From assembly GCF_007197645.1 (NCBI RefSeq), contig NZ_VKGK01000005.1, forward strand, positions 124,001 through 188,000: a stretch of DNA of 64,000 nt, given 5' to 3'. The notes beneath the pieces are model-generated. The model saw only the letters and a list, made by a program, of their open reading frames with translations. It did not search any database and was not told the origin of the DNA. This stretch comes from Shewanella hanedai (lineage in GTDB: Bacteria > Pseudomonadota > Gammaproteobacteria > Enterobacterales > Shewanellaceae). Below are positions 34,320-44,460 of the stretch, piece after piece; positions within the stretch are counted from its first letter, which is position 1; each line of letters starts with the position of its first letter. The translations under genes and the position numbers were made by a program.

Positions 34320-35150
34320 ATGAAAAATAACACTCTTTTAGCCGGGATCTTATTGAGCGCCACGTGTAGCGTTAGTGCGTTAGCACACGATAATGGCCAT
34401 GAAGCGAGCACATTGGCGGAAGTGGTTAAGAGCGATTTCAGGCAAGATAGTAATGTTAATCGTGATAAATATCGTCACCCGCTTGAAACCCTAACTTTTT
34501 TTGATGTTAAGCCAAGTGATACTGTGATTGAGTTGTGGCCTGGTGGTGGCTGGTATGCTGAGGTATTGGCACCTTATCTTGCAGAAGAGGGGCAATATGT
34601 CGCGGGGAATTTTGATACTGAACCTGCCGATGAAAAAAAGCGTACGGGTTATCGTGCGACCTCTGGTAAAAAGTTTGAAGCTTGGCTGAAAGAGCATCGT
34701 GCTCAAGTTGGTAAAGCAACAACTGTTACCTTTGATCCACCGACACACTATGCATTGGGCCGCGATGAGAGTGCTGATACCGTGCTGACTTTCCGAAACT
34801 TGCATAACTGGGCGATGAAGGGCTATCTAGAACCCGTTTTTGAATCGACGTTTAAGGTGCTTAAACCTGGTGGAACTTTTGGTATTGTTGAGCATAGAGC
34901 GAACAAAGGTATGGATGCTAAAACGGGTTACATGGATGAAGCTGAGGTGATTGCGTTAGCCGAAAAGGTTGGATTTACCTTAGTGGCTAAGTCCGATGTT
35001 AATGCCAACAGTAAAGATACCAAAGATTATCCGAAAGGGGTTTGGACTTTACCTCCACGTCTGGCTTTAGAGAATGTGGATAAAGCGAAATACCTTGCGA
35101 TAGGCGAAAGCGATCGCATGACATTAAAGTTTGTAAAAAACACCCAATAA
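34320..35150 (+). CDS. Class I SAM methyltransferase-like protein with signal peptide
   Basis: The 276-residue protein starts with a typical signal peptide (MKNNTLLAGILLSATCSVSALA, cleavage near residue 22) and continues with a class I methyltransferase fold: IELWPGGGWYAEVLAPYL as the SAM-binding motif I, ADTVLTFRNLHNW, and VLKPGGTFGIVEH for motifs around strand 5. It is close to the predicted methyltransferases of COG4798. Export is unusual for a SAM-dependent enzyme because SAM is cytoplasmic. It may bind another ligand in the periplasm. Single gene. Confidence 0.82.
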   Translation: MKNNTLLAGILLSATCSVSALAHDNGHEASTLAEVVKSDFRQDSNVNRDKYRHPLETLTFFDVKPSDTVIELWPGGGWYAEVLAPYLAEEGQYVAGNFDTEPADEKKRTGYRATSGKKFEAWLKEHRAQVGKATTVTFDPPTHYALGRDESADTVLTFRNLHNWAMKGYLEPVFESTFKVLKPGGTFGIVEHRANKGMDAKTGYMDEAEVIALAEKVGFTLVAKSDVNANSKDTKDYPKGVWTLPPRLALENVDKAKYLAIGESDRMTLKFVKNTQ

Positions 35151-35167
35151 CTAACAATAGAGGCTAT

Positions 35168-36052
35168 ATGTGGCAATCTTGCGCCCCCGAAAATGAGGTA
35201 GAGTTTCAACTCCCTCATATTCGTCTTTCAGGTCGACTTTGGGGGGCGTCAGATAAGCCCTTGCTACTAGCGCTGCATGGCTGGTTGGATAACGCCAATA
35301 GTTTCGCTCCTTTGGCGGAGCAGTTAAGCGAGTTTCAAGTGCTAGCAATAGATTGGCCGGGTCACGGTGGTTCAGATCATCGCCCAGGTTTGTACCCGCT
35401 TCACTGGATTGATTATCTATACGACCTTGAATTGTTGATGCAACACTTGTCAATTAAGCAACAACCTGTTGCGATTATTGGTCATTCACTTGGTGGCATT
35501 GTGGCTTCGGCTTACGTCGCTGCTTTTCCTGAGAGAGTGGATAAACTGGTGTTGATTGAGGCGATAGGCCCTCTTTATGAATCTGCATCAAAGAATAATC
35601 AAAGACTACGCAACAGTTTCAAGGATCACGCGCTTTACCTCAAAAAACAGAATACAGCGCCAGCTGTTTATGAGTCTATCGACATCGCCGTTAAAGCAAG
35701 AATGAGACTCACAGGTTTAGGTGAGCAGTGGTGTCGTCTTCTTGTTGAGCGAAATATGCAATGCCAAGACACTGCAACCTGCAGAGGTTTTAGCTGGCGC
35801 AGCGATCCAAGATTGAAGTTAGATTCCCCCCTAAGGCTGACTTTTGAGCAGGTGGATGCGTTGATGACCAACCATGGTGGTAATGCCTTATTGATCACCG
35901 GAACCGAAGGCTTTAAGCAGTTAAAAGAGTCTCTGCCGAAGGCACAAGCTTGGTTTGATCAACTTATCTGCGCAGAACTTGACGGTGATCACCATTTACA
36001 TATGGAAAATGCCCATGAGGTAGCAAGTCAAATTAAGCAATTTTTGGCATAA
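35168..36052 (+). CDS. Alpha/beta hydrolase
   Basis: The 294-residue protein has the alpha/beta hydrolase fold: oxyanion loop LALHGWLDNANSF, catalytic Ser107 in the nucleophile elbow GHSLGG, and a late His in DGDHHLHMENA; the acid residue is in the strand near residues 240-250. It belongs with serine hydrolase-like and MhpC-like esterases. It starts 17 bases after the methyltransferase gene, so they may be cotranscribed, and fadD follows after 234 bases. Substrate unknown. Confidence 0.88.
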   Translation: MWQSCAPENEVEFQLPHIRLSGRLWGASDKPLLLALHGWLDNANSFAPLAEQLSEFQVLAIDWPGHGGSDHRPGLYPLHWIDYLYDLELLMQHLSIKQQPVAIIGHSLGGIVASAYVAAFPERVDKLVLIEAIGPLYESASKNNQRLRNSFKDHALYLKKQNTAPAVYESIDIAVKARMRLTGLGEQWCRLLVERNMQCQDTATCRGFSWRSDPRLKLDSPLRLTFEQVDALMTNHGGNALLITGTEGFKQLKESLPKAQAWFDQLICAELDGDHHLHMENAHEVASQIKQFLA

Positions 36053-36286
36053 TACCCAGCTTCTTAAACATCAGAACCTCTCAAGAGAGTATCAAACATA
36101 GATTGAGAAAAGAGACTAGGATTTTTACTCTATTTATGTGATGATGTTCAAAATTAAAACGCCTGTATGAATCTGGTGTAAACAAAATAATAAATTTAGT
36201 CAGTGTTTTGCTTATTGTTTTAGCAAGCTTTTTACAGAGAGTATGTTTCTGTATCCGCTGAATGTGGGGATTTTTAGGAGAGATTT

Positions 36287-37960
36287 GTGGAACAACTTTG
36301 GATTGATAACTTACCGCATGACGTGCCAAACGAGATTGACGTAACTCAATATGACTCGCTGGTGGATATGTTCGAGACATCAGTATCGAAATATGCCGAT
36401 CAGCCTGCATTTGTTAATATGGGCGCGACACTTACCTATCGTAAACTTGAAGAGCGTAGTCGCGCCTTTGCTGCTTATCTGCAGAACGATCTTAAACTTG
36501 TGAAAGGCGACAGAGTCGCCATCATGATGCCGAACTTATTGCAGTATCCAATCGTTCTTTTTGGGATATTACGAGCTGGCATGGTTGTCGTTAATGTAAA
36601 CCCTCTTTATACACCTCGTGAATTAAAGCACCAGTTGAATGATTCAGGGGCTAAAGCCATTATTGTGGTCTCTAACTTTGCCCATACACTTGAAAAAGTC
36701 GTTGAACAGACCTGCGTAGAAAGCGTGATCTTAACTGGGCTTGGTGATCTGCTCAGTGCGCCTAAACGTACGCTAGTGAACTTTGTCGTTAAATATATTA
36801 AGAAGATGGTGCCAAAATACGATCTTCCCCATGCTATATCGATGCGAAAAGCCTTAAGTAAAGGCCGCCGTATGCAGTATGTGAAGCCTAAGCTTGTGGC
36901 GGATGACCTAGCTTTCTTACAATATACGGGTGGCACGACAGGGGTATCTAAAGGCGCGATGCTCACTCACGGTAATGTCGTTAGCAATTTACTCCAGGCT
37001 GATGCTGCGTACTCACCGATGCTGATCCCAGGCAAAGAGTTCGTTGTGACCGCATTGCCTCTTTACCATATTTTTGCTCTGACAGTGAACTGCTTGCTCT
37101 TTATGCATAAAGGTGCAAATAACTTGTTGATCACCAATCCCAGAGATCTTCCTGCGTTTATCGGTGAGTTAAAGAAGCATCCCTATACTGCAGTAACCGG
37201 AGTCAATACGCTCTTTAATGCACTCGTAAACTCTGATGAGTTCAAAGAGCTGGATTTTTCTCAGCTTAAGCTATCCATTGGCGGCGGTATGGCTGTCCAA
37301 AGAGCGGTAGCGGATAAGTGGCAGAGTATCACTAAGACTAAGTTGCTTGAAGGTTATGGATTAACAGAGGCGGCACCGTTAGTCACTTGTTGCCCATATA
37401 ACCTTGAAGGCTATAACGGTTCTATCGGTTTCCCTGTTGCGATGACCGATATTCAAGTGCGTGATGATGAAGGTGTTGTTTTGGCTCAAGGTGAGATTGG
37501 TGAGTTGTTTGCCAAAGGTCCTCAAGTCATGAAAGGTTACTGGAAAAGACCGGAAGAGACGGCCAGTGTTATTGACAGCCAAGGGTATCTAGCGACTGGT
37601 GATATCGGTTACATGGACGAACAGGGTTATTTCTTTATCGTTGATCGTAAGAAAGATATGATCTTGGTGTCTGGTTTCAATGTCTTCCCTAATGAAGTGG
37701 AGGAGGTTGTTGCTATGCATCCCAAAGTGATTGAAGTTGCGGCAGTTGGTGTTCCTAACGAGCTATCTGGTGAATTAGTGAAAGTGTTTGTGGTTAAAAA
37801 TGATAAATCTTTAACCGAACAAGATATCATCACTCATTGTCGACAGCATTTAACGGGATATAAAGTGCCTAAGCTGGTAGAATTTAGGGAAGAGCTACCG
37901 AAATCGAACGTAGGGAAAATTCTACGTAGAGAGTTGAGGGATGAAGTTAAGTCAGCTTAA
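36287..37960 (+). CDS. fadD: Long-chain fatty acid-CoA ligase FadD
   Basis: FadD activates imported long-chain fatty acids with ATP and CoA at the inner membrane for beta-oxidation. The 557-residue protein starts at GTG (TTAGGAG upstream) and shows the AMP-binding loop [65 protein letters not shown] with the hinge, and the C-terminal Lys in [13 protein letters not shown]. Length and motif match E. coli FadD (561). A terminator follows. Confidence 0.95.
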   Translation: MEQLWIDNLPHDVPNEIDVTQYDSLVDMFETSVSKYADQPAFVNMGATLTYRKLEERSRAFAAYLQNDLKLVKGDRVAIMMPNLLQYPIVLFGILRAGMVVVNVNPLYTPRELKHQLNDSGAKAIIVVSNFAHTLEKVVEQTCVESVILTGLGDLLSAPKRTLVNFVVKYIKKMVPKYDLPHAISMRKALSKGRRMQYVKPKLVADDLAFLQYTGGTTGVSKGAMLTHGNVVSNLLQADAAYSPMLIPGKEFVVTALPLYHIFALTVNCLLFMHKGANNLLITNPRDLPAFIGELKKHPYTAVTGVNTLFNALVNSDEFKELDFSQLKLSIGGGMAVQRAVADKWQSITKTKLLEGYGLTEAAPLVTCCPYNLEGYNGSIGFPVAMTDIQVRDDEGVVLAQGEIGELFAKGPQVMKGYWKRPEETASVIDSQGYLATGDIGYMDEQGYFFIVDRKKDMILVSGFNVFPNEVEEVVAMHPKVIEVAAVGVPNELSGELVKVFVVKNDKSLTEQDIITHCRQHLTGYKVPKLVEFREELPKSNVGKILRRELRDEVKSA

Positions 37961-38006
37961 CTATTTTGTCCTAGTTGACCCAATAAACTTGGGTGATATC
38001 ACTCTC

Positions 38007-38035
38007 AAGCCGGCTTAATGCCGGCTTTTCTATTT
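38007..38035 (+). terminator. Rho-independent terminator after fadD
   Basis: AAGCCGGC (38007-38014) and GCCGGCTT (38020-38027) form an 8-bp stem with a TTAAT loop followed by TTCTATTTCTTT. It precedes the rnd start by 33 bases. Confidence 0.85.
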
Positions 38036-38067
38036 CTTTATAGCGTTCTATTGTCAGGGAGAACATT

Positions 38068-39177
38068 TTGTTAACGTTTCAATATATAGATGATGATGCG
38101 AGTTTAGCTAACCTTGTATCGCAATACCGGGAGAGTCAATTATTGGTATTGGACACCGAATTTGTTCGTACCCGTACTTTCTATGCTCGTCTTGGTCTGA
38201 TCCAAGCTTATGATGGCAAAACATTAGCGTTAATCGATCCAACTGCAGTGAGTGATCTTTCTGATTTTTGGGATTTATTGAAAACGCCTGAAATTACCAC
38301 CGTTTTGCATTCTTGCAGTGAAGACTTAGAGGTCTTTGCTCGTAATGGTCATTGCCAACCGGTAAAACTGTTTGATAGCCAAATCGCCGCAGCTTTATGT
38401 GGATTTGGACATGGACTCGGTTATGCGAAACTGGTTGAGCAAACGTTAAGTATTCCGCTTGATAAAGGTGAGTCTCGTACTGATTGGATGAAGCGTCCTT
38501 TAAGCGAAGCACAGCTTAATTATGCGGCTAATGATGTCTACTACCTTTATGAACTTTATCCTCAGCTTGTCGAAAAGTTAGCGGAACTCAACAGACTTGA
38601 TTGGGTGTTCGAAGAGGGAGAGCGCATGACCCAAGGTCGCTTGGCTTCTCCGGATTTTGAACTGGCGTATTTAAGAGTTAAAAATGCGTTTCAATTAAGC
38701 CCTAAACAGTTAGCTTATCTGAAAGTGTTGGCTAAGTGGCGCCTAGAGAAAGCGGTGTCACGTGATTTAGCTGTTGGTTTTGTGGTTAAAGATCACGCTT
38801 TGATTGGATTAGCGAAAAGGCAGCCTAAAAACAGCACTGAGCTGTATAAGATGATAGAGCTGACTGAACAGGAAAAGCGTGTTCACGGCAAAGATCTTAT
38901 CGGTTTATTAGCGACAGCAGATCTGGATAACTTGCCAGAGGCGATTGATGTCTTGGCACTTAAAACAGGTTATAAGAGCGCATTTAAGACCATTAAGCAG
39001 TGCCTGACGACGGTGAGTGAAGAGCATGAAGTGCCGATTGAGCTATTAGGCTCTAAACGTCATATTCATGAATACCTAGAGTGGTTGTGGGCCGGTAAAG
39101 TAGGGGATAAACCTTTACTGCTAACGGGTTGGCGTGAAACCTTAGTCTCAACGCCACTAACGGCATTGTCTGTATAA
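38068..39177 (+). CDS. rnd: Ribonuclease D
   Basis: RNase D is a 3'-5' exoribonuclease that trims tRNA and other stable RNA 3' ends. The 369-residue protein shows the DEDDy exonuclease motifs: VLDTEFVRTRTF, HSCSEDLEVF and YAANDVYYLYELYPQL, followed by two HRDC domains (about 210-290 and 295-369). The TTG start has AGGGAGAA upstream (38056-38063), and TTG starts are usual in this family. It sits between fadD and minCDE, as in other gammaproteobacteria. Confidence 0.94.
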   Translation: MLTFQYIDDDASLANLVSQYRESQLLVLDTEFVRTRTFYARLGLIQAYDGKTLALIDPTAVSDLSDFWDLLKTPEITTVLHSCSEDLEVFARNGHCQPVKLFDSQIAAALCGFGHGLGYAKLVEQTLSIPLDKGESRTDWMKRPLSEAQLNYAANDVYYLYELYPQLVEKLAELNRLDWVFEEGERMTQGRLASPDFELAYLRVKNAFQLSPKQLAYLKVLAKWRLEKAVSRDLAVGFVVKDHALIGLAKRQPKNSTELYKMIELTEQEKRVHGKDLIGLLATADLDNLPEAIDVLALKTGYKSAFKTIKQCLTTVSEEHEVPIELLGSKRHIHEYLEWLWAGKVGDKPLLLTGWRETLVSTPLTALSV

Positions 39178-39201
39178 CCAAATCTGTAATGATGCCCATA
39201 A

Positions 39202-39242
39202 AAATAAACCCCGACTTTTAGCATAAGTCGGGGTTTATTTTC
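39202..39242. terminator. Bidirectional rho-independent terminator between rnd and minE
   Basis: A perfect 17-bp stem (AAAATAAACCCCGACTT with its complement, 7-base loop) flanked by A and T runs lies between convergent rnd and minE, so it works in both directions. Confidence 0.95.
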
Positions 39243-39265
39243 TTCGAAACAGTGGTCTGTGATGC

Positions 39266-39523
39266 TTACTTTTCCGGTAAGGTCACATTCAGTTCAAGTA
39301 CCGATAATTTATCATCGTTCTTATCTAATTGAACGGTGACTTGTTCAGGGTCGATGTGCACATACTTTTTTATGACCTCAATGATCTCTTGCTTCATTTG
39401 AGGAAAATAATCAGGTGCATCACGCTCGCCACGCTGGTGCGCAACGATGATCTGTAAACGCTCTTTGGCTGTCACTGCTGTAGCCGGTTTTTTGCTGCTT
39501 TTAAAATAATCGAGTAATGACAT
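39266..39523 (-). CDS. minE: Cell division topological specificity factor MinE
   Basis: The 85-residue protein has the MinE start [31 protein letters not shown] with its MinD-binding and membrane-binding segments, and the topological-specificity half LPEK-ending domain. MinE releases MinD from the membrane and drives the Min oscillation that sets the division site. Last gene of minCDE, 2 bases after minD. Confidence 0.97.
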   Translation of the reverse strand: MSLLDYFKSSKKPATAVTAKERLQIIVAHQRGERDAPDYFPQMKQEIIEVIKKYVHIDPEQVTVQLDKNDDKLSVLELNVTLPEK

Positions 39524-39525
39524 AA

Positions 39526-40335
39526 TTAACTACCAAATATCCGTTTTAAGAAACCTTTCTTTACCTCAGTGACAAATCGCATTGGCAACTCTTCGCCTAA
39601 CAAACGCGCGACACTGTCACTATAGGCTTTGCCTGCATCACTTTCTTGATCCATGATAACTGGCACACCTGAGTTAGATGCTTTTAGTACTGCTTGAGAT
39701 TCAGGGATCACACCGATGAGCGGTATGGCTAAGATCTCTTCTACATCTTCAACGCTTAACATTTCACCAGTGGTGACTCGAGCAGGGGAGTAACGGGTCA
39801 GTAATAGGTATTCCTTTACTGGCTCTAATCCCTCTTCGGCGCGCTTTGACTTACTTTGGAGCATGCCCAATATGCGGTCAGAATCACGTACTGAACTCAC
39901 TTCTGGGTTCGTGGTGACGATGGCAGTATCAGCGAAATAGAGAGCCATCATGGCGCCTGTTTCTATGCCTGCAGGAGAATCACAGATGATGAATTCAAAA
40001 TCTTTCGATAAATCAGACAGTACTTTGCCCACGCCTTCTTTTGTCAACGCATCTTTATCGCGTGTTTGTGAAGCGGGTAAAACAAATAGATTTGGGCAAC
40101 GCTTATCTTTGATTAAAGCTTGGTTTAAATTAGCTTCACCATTGATCACATTGACAAAATCATAAACAACTCTGCGCTCACACCCCATAATCAGGTCTAA
40201 GTTACGCAGTCCGATATCAAAATCTACAACGACAGTTTTATGTCCTTTTAATGCCAAACCTGTAGCAATAGCAGCGCTAGAGGTGGTTTTCCCCACGCCG
40301 CCTTTACCTGAGGTGACAACAATTATTTGCGTCAT
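39526..40335 (-). CDS. minD: Septum site-determining ATPase MinD
   Basis: The 269-residue ATPase has the deviant Walker [10 protein letters not shown] at about 10-18, [13 protein letters not shown] as Switch [15 protein letters not shown] as Walker B/switch II and the C-terminal amphipathic membrane-targeting helix [10 protein letters not shown]. It recruits MinC to the polar membrane and is released by MinE. It lies 27 bases after minC and 2 bases before minE. Confidence 0.97.
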   Translation of the reverse strand: MTQIIVVTSGKGGVGKTTSSAAIATGLALKGHKTVVVDFDIGLRNLDLIMGCERRVVYDFVNVINGEANLNQALIKDKRCPNLFVLPASQTRDKDALTKEGVGKVLSDLSKDFEFIICDSPAGIETGAMMALYFADTAIVTTNPEVSSVRDSDRILGMLQSKSKRAEEGLEPVKEYLLLTRYSPARVTTGEMLSVEDVEEILAIPLIGVIPESQAVLKASNSGVPVIMDQESDAGKAYSDSVARLLGEELPMRFVTEVKKGFLKRIFGS

Positions 40336-40362
40336 TTCCTATTATTTCCTTGTTTGCTGTCT

Positions 40363-41028
40363 TTAAAGTGGTAGCGCTTCGATGGTGAGAGATTCACCTT
40401 CGAGACGAATACAGCCACTTTTCGTTGTACTGTTGAGCTGAATATTCTCGGCTAGCCAGTATTGACCGGCTACAGATACCAATTCGGCTTCTAAAGAGCG
40501 GGCGATAATCACCGCATGCTTATCACCGGAGGCGCCAGCCATGGCCTTACCACGTAAGTTACCATAAATGTGAATACTGCCGTCGGCAATCACTTCGGCG
40601 CCATTCCCCACGGTTCCCACAATCACAAGATCGCTATTTTTTGCATAAATCTGCTGACCTGAACGCACATTTTGTTTCACTATCTTAGTGGTTTTAGGTA
40701 GCTGAGGCTGAGTTTGTGATTGCTTTCCTGATTTGATGATTGCGAGTCCAAGGGATTTAGCTTGGGCCGAAATGGCATCAATCGCTGCGGTAATACCTAC
40801 AATCACTAATTGTCTGGACACGAGTAAATCTTTCAACGCTGTCAGATTATACTCAGGATCTTTAATGAGACTTAGGTTGACGACCAATGGAGCACCAATA
40901 AAAAATTGCGGTGCGATAGACAATTTACTGTCCAGTTCAATGGTTACCTTTTCCAAATCAACTTGGTTAATATGGAGCACAGAGAGTGTAAATGATGAGC
41001 CTTTTAACTCTAGGCTTGGAGTCTGCAT
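40363..41028 (-). CDS. minC: Septum site-determining protein MinC
   Basis: MinC inhibits FtsZ polymerisation. The 221-residue protein has the N-terminal FtsZ-binding domain (about 1-105) and, after a [12 protein letters not shown] linker, the C-terminal beta-helix domain with [19 protein letters not shown] and [18 protein letters not shown], the MinD-binding part. First gene of the operon; divergent from ycgL. Confidence 0.96.
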   Translation of the reverse strand: MQTPSLELKGSSFTLSVLHINQVDLEKVTIELDSKLSIAPQFFIGAPLVVNLSLIKDPEYNLTALKDLLVSRQLVIVGITAAIDAISAQAKSLGLAIIKSGKQSQTQPQLPKTTKIVKQNVRSGQQIYAKNSDLVIVGTVGNGAEVIADGSIHIYGNLRGKAMAGASGDKHAVIIARSLEAELVSVAGQYWLAENIQLNSTTKSGCIRLEGESLTIEALPL

Positions 41029-41150
41029 TGTGGCCTTGCTCTTTATAAAAATAATCAGACTTGATGCTGATATGCATTATATTAATAGTTGTCCATGTTA
41101 TAGTGTGACTCAGTCTGAGGCAAGTTGAATAGCAGGAAAGTAGACAGTAT

Positions 41151-41432
41151 ATGATCTGTGCGGTGTATAAGAGTCGACGTAAGCTCGATAGTTACCTATT
41201 CGTTGAAAAACGTAATGAATTTGAACGTGTTCCAGAGGCATTACTTGAGATGTTTGGTTCACCAGAATTGGTGATGATGCTGCCTTTAATGAAACGAGAT
41301 CATTTAGGTTTTGCTGACATTGAAAAAGTGAAGACAGAGTTAGCAGCTAAAGGTTATTACTTGCAACTGCCTCCGCCAGTGGTTAACTTACTCGAGGAAC
41401 ATAAGCGCGAAATTGGCTATAGTAGAGATTAG
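41151..41432 (+). CDS. ycgL: YcgL-domain protein
   Basis: The 93-residue protein matches the small YcgL family (MICAVYKSRRKLDSYLFVEK, FGSPELVMMLPL, GYYLQLPPP). It has no known function. Its place next to minC and before the lytic transglycosylase and ycgN follows the usual gammaproteobacterial order. Confidence 0.93.
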   Translation: MICAVYKSRRKLDSYLFVEKRNEFERVPEALLEMFGSPELVMMLPLMKRDHLGFADIEKVKTELAAKGYYLQLPPPVVNLLEEHKREIGYSRD

Positions 41433-41468
41433 TTAAGATAAAAAATCAGCTTAATTCAGGGATTCGAT

Positions 41469-42473
41469 ATGACAGGGATAGATCTCAAGGCCATTAGTGT
41501 CACATGCATGCTCATTTTGGGTTTACAGCAAACAGTTTTAGCGCAAGAAAGTAAATTGAAACCGAGTTTCAGCGATTATCTTTCTAGTCTTAAACATGAA
41601 GCTAAAGAGAATGGCATAGATGAGAGAACCATTGAGTCTAGTTTCCCTCAGATTAAGCTGTTTAGAACTGCACAAGATAGTAACAAAGCACCCGTTAAGG
41701 CTGCGACTTCGTTAGAGAGTTTTATTCCTGAGAAAGTCCCAGAATCTAAAGTTAGCGAAGCCCGAGTTTTGTATCAGCAATACAGAGCAGAGCTTAAGAC
41801 GATAGGGCGTGAATATGATGTTCAGCCCAGATTTATTTTTGCTCTGTGGGGACTCGAGTCAAATTTTGGTGCTGATGTCAGTCAGTATCCTCTTCTGTCT
41901 GTGACCGCTTCGCGTGCATTTGATGATCCTGACTGTATTAAGTGCAAAAATGAATTTTTTGCGACGCTGAAAATTCTTGAACAGGAATCCCTACAAGTCA
42001 GTGAGTTGTTAGGTTCATCTAAAGGCAGCTTGGGGCAAACTGATTTTTTACCTAGCCACTATTTGAAGTATGCGCAAGACGGTGATGGTGATGGTAAGAA
42101 AGAGTTATGGAGTAATCCTCATGATGTGTTTGCCTCCCTTGCTCATTATCTACAGCAAGTGGGCTGGAAAGGGCAAGAAACCTGGGGACGGCAAGTACTG
42201 CTACCTGACAATTTTGATGAAAGTCTTTCTTCGAGTGCGATTAGCAAGCGGTTTTCGCAATGGACAGAGCTTGGGGTAACCCGCTATAACGGCAGTGTTT
42301 TGCCTAAACGTGATGATATGTTGGTTTCATTGATCATTCCTGATGGTGCTAAAGGCCGTGCTTACCTGATTTATGATAATTATCGTGCTTTGATAAAGCG
42401 AATGGATTCTGATTACCATGCATTATCAGTGGCCTACCTTTCAGAGAAGATAAAATCTTCTGAGATTAATTGA
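41469..42473 (+). CDS. MltB-family lytic murein transglycosylase
   Basis: The 334-residue precursor has a signal peptide ending near LAQ-ES (residue 25-27) and the SLT fold of the MltB type: RFIFALWGLESNFGADVSQYP with catalytic Glu130, the stretch ASRAFDDPDCIKCKNEFFATLKIL, SSKGSLGQTDFLPSHYLKYAQDG and DVFASLAHYLQQVGWKG. It cleaves the glycan strands of peptidoglycan with formation of 1,6-anhydro-muramic acid. No lipobox, so periplasmic and soluble. It follows ycgL after 36 bases and is probably cotranscribed. Confidence 0.9.
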   Translation: MTGIDLKAISVTCMLILGLQQTVLAQESKLKPSFSDYLSSLKHEAKENGIDERTIESSFPQIKLFRTAQDSNKAPVKAATSLESFIPEKVPESKVSEARVLYQQYRAELKTIGREYDVQPRFIFALWGLESNFGADVSQYPLLSVTASRAFDDPDCIKCKNEFFATLKILEQESLQVSELLGSSKGSLGQTDFLPSHYLKYAQDGDGDGKKELWSNPHDVFASLAHYLQQVGWKGQETWGRQVLLPDNFDESLSSSAISKRFSQWTELGVTRYNGSVLPKRDDMLVSLIIPDGAKGRAYLIYDNYRALIKRMDSDYHALSVAYLSEKIKSSEIN

Positions 42474-42530
42474 TGCTTAATCAGGATAAAGATAACAGTC
42501 TTCTTTGTCTCTGTTGACTAGTGTAAAATA

Positions 42531-42554
42531 GCCTGCTTGAGCAGGCCTTTTTTT
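42531..42554 (+). terminator. Rho-independent terminator after the transglycosylase gene
   Basis: GCCTGC-TTGA-GCAGGC with a following CTTTTTTT, just before ycgN. The ycgN gene may be read from a separate promoter or by leakage. Confidence 0.85.
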
Positions 42555-42583
42555 GTAAAAAACTGAGTTGTAGAAATTAAATC

Positions 42584-43024
42584 ATGTCATTTTGGAAAGA
42601 AAAATCGTTAAGCCAGATGGATGCCCATGAATGGGAATCCTTGTGTGATGGGTGTGGTAAGTGTTGTTTAAATAAGTTAATCGATGATGAAACAGAAGAA
42701 TTGTATTACACCAATGCGGCCTGTAAATTATTAGATCATCAAGGAGCACACTGTAGTCAATATCAAGATCGTTTCAGCTTTGTTCCTTTGTGCACTAAAG
42801 TGACAGCCGATAATGTAGCAGAATTAACTTGGTTGCCTGATAGCTGTGCTTATCGACGTCTTTACGCCGGACGGGACCTACCTTCGTGGCATCCCTTGAT
42901 CACAGGATCGAAAGAGGCGATGCATCAGGCCGGGATGTCGACTCAAAATAAAGTAAAATGTGAAACGAATATCAAATATATCGAAGATCATATCGTTTTG
43001 TGGCCCATGAGAGATCAAGACTAA
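42584..43024 (+). CDS. ycgN: YcgN-family cysteine-cluster protein
   Basis: The 146-residue protein has the family start [28 protein letters not shown] core, here [19 protein letters not shown], with four clustered cysteines that may bind a metal or iron-sulfur cluster, and two further cysteine-rich spots ([17 protein letters not shown] and VPLCTK). Function unknown. The E. coli homologue lies in the same min-ycgL neighbourhood. Confidence 0.92.
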   Translation: MSFWKEKSLSQMDAHEWESLCDGCGKCCLNKLIDDETEELYYTNAACKLLDHQGAHCSQYQDRFSFVPLCTKVTADNVAELTWLPDSCAYRRLYAGRDLPSWHPLITGSKEAMHQAGMSTQNKVKCETNIKYIEDHIVLWPMRDQD

Positions 43025-43063
43025 TAGAGCCGAAGCAGTATTAGTCTTTAACCCGAATAAGTG

Positions 43064-44233
43064 TTATTTCTTTGAACTGCTTTTACTCATTGCGAGTTTT
43101 TCTTGTTTGATAACCTTGTGCCAGAATTCTGCACCGAGTCCCGCAATAACACGGGATTCGCCATTGAGTAACATGGCCATACCAATTTTTAAGCGAGGGG
43201 AGTAGGCAATCTCTGCCACGTAACCGGCAACCCAGCCTGCATGATAGACCAGCTCTTCACCTTCAAAATCATAAACCCGCCAGCCTTTGCCATAATGGGC
43301 ATCTTTGAGATAAGAGCGCCATTCTCGACGTTTCAGCTCCTTGCTTGTTCTCACGCCGTGTTCTTTGATGTCATGGAGAAGTTGAGGACTTAATACCTTG
43401 GGGTTATTGCCTAAGTTAGCAATCAACCACTTGGAAATATCAGTGATACTGGCATTAACGCCAGCTGCGGGCTCAACCTGATAATAGTTAGACTTCACTC
43501 TGACCTTTTTAAAACCTGAGCGGGTTTTAACATGGGGACTTGCACGGTTACTGGTGGCTAAGAAATCCGCCATACCGATAGAAGCTGTATTCATCTTTAA
43601 GGGAGTGAAAATGCGTGCCTCAACCAGATTTGAGTATGTCATCCCAGTTTGTTGTTCAATAACGGGTTGGATAAATGAGAAGGCGATATTTTGGTAACTG
43701 TAACAAACTCCAGGAGAACACATTGGGGTCAGTTTAGAAAATTGAGGAATGATCTTCTTTAATTTACCATTGGCATTGAGAATATTATCGTAACTGTTTG
43801 GCATTAGGCCGGTGCTTTGACCTATAAGGTGACCGAGATTTATTTTGGCTGTTGCGGATTTATCGGCAAGCATAAACTCAGGCATGTATTTAGTGAGTGG
43901 ATCTTCCCAACTGAATTTATTTTCATGAACCAGCATTGTCGCTAAGGTCCCCGCAAAGGTTTTTGATACCGAGGCTAAACGAAAAACAGTGTCTTTGTTT
44001 ACGTTTAAACTCCCGCCTTTTTTACGTTTACCGTATGTACTCATCTTAAGGACTTTACTGTCTTCGATGATCACAAACGCGCCGCCGGGTACACCATTCT
44101 TTTTGAGCTGTTTATGAAATTGCTGTTTGAAATTATCGCTGATAGCCTGGTAGTCAGACTTTGCTTGTAGACTGGTTGAAAGTAAAAAACAGGCAAGCCC
44201 GATAGGAAATAGTTGTCGCGGTCGAGATAACAT
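43064..44233 (-). CDS. Secreted serine hydrolase, beta-lactamase/penicillin-binding-protein fold
   Basis: The 389-residue precursor has a signal peptide (about 1-24, ending SLQA) and a class C beta-lactamase-like hydrolase fold. The SxxK motif is LASVSKTFAG with Ser88 and Lys91, the YxN motif is Tyr180-Gln-Asn182, and VYHAGWVAGY is the third (HxG) motif. Such enzymes are carboxypeptidases, esterases or D-amino-acid peptidases, not usually true beta-lactamases. Single minus-strand gene between ycgN and the peptidase E-like gene. Confidence 0.88.
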   Translation of the reverse strand: MLSRPRQLFPIGLACFLLSTSLQAKSDYQAISDNFKQQFHKQLKKNGVPGGAFVIIEDSKVLKMSTYGKRKKGGSLNVNKDTVFRLASVSKTFAGTLATMLVHENKFSWEDPLTKYMPEFMLADKSATAKINLGHLIGQSTGLMPNSYDNILNANGKLKKIIPQFSKLTPMCSPGVCYSYQNIAFSFIQPVIEQQTGMTYSNLVEARIFTPLKMNTASIGMADFLATSNRASPHVKTRSGFKKVRVKSNYYQVEPAAGVNASITDISKWLIANLGNNPKVLSPQLLHDIKEHGVRTSKELKRREWRSYLKDAHYGKGWRVYDFEGEELVYHAGWVAGYVAEIAYSPRLKIGMAMLLNGESRVIAGLGAEFWHKVIKQEKLAMSKSSSKK

Positions 44234-44460
44234 AAAAGATGTTCCAAAAAATAATCGATAAATAGCAGCTAAAAAAGGCTTATAAATACAAGCGCTGCTT
44301 GGATAAAAATCTAAGTGTTAGGCTAACAAAAAAATGTAAAAAAAACAGCATAGCAAAGATAATTAAATCCTTTTTCCATTCTGTTCATTCATAAATACCT
44401 TGTCAGATATTGTACTGCTAGTTAATCTGGTTTGATATTATATTCAACAAGTTGTGAAGT

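Noticed and set aside
43064..44233. Beta-lactamase resistance gene
   Set aside because: The fold and SxxK/YxN motifs fit the broad serine hydrolase family, with no sign of a specialised resistance enzyme.
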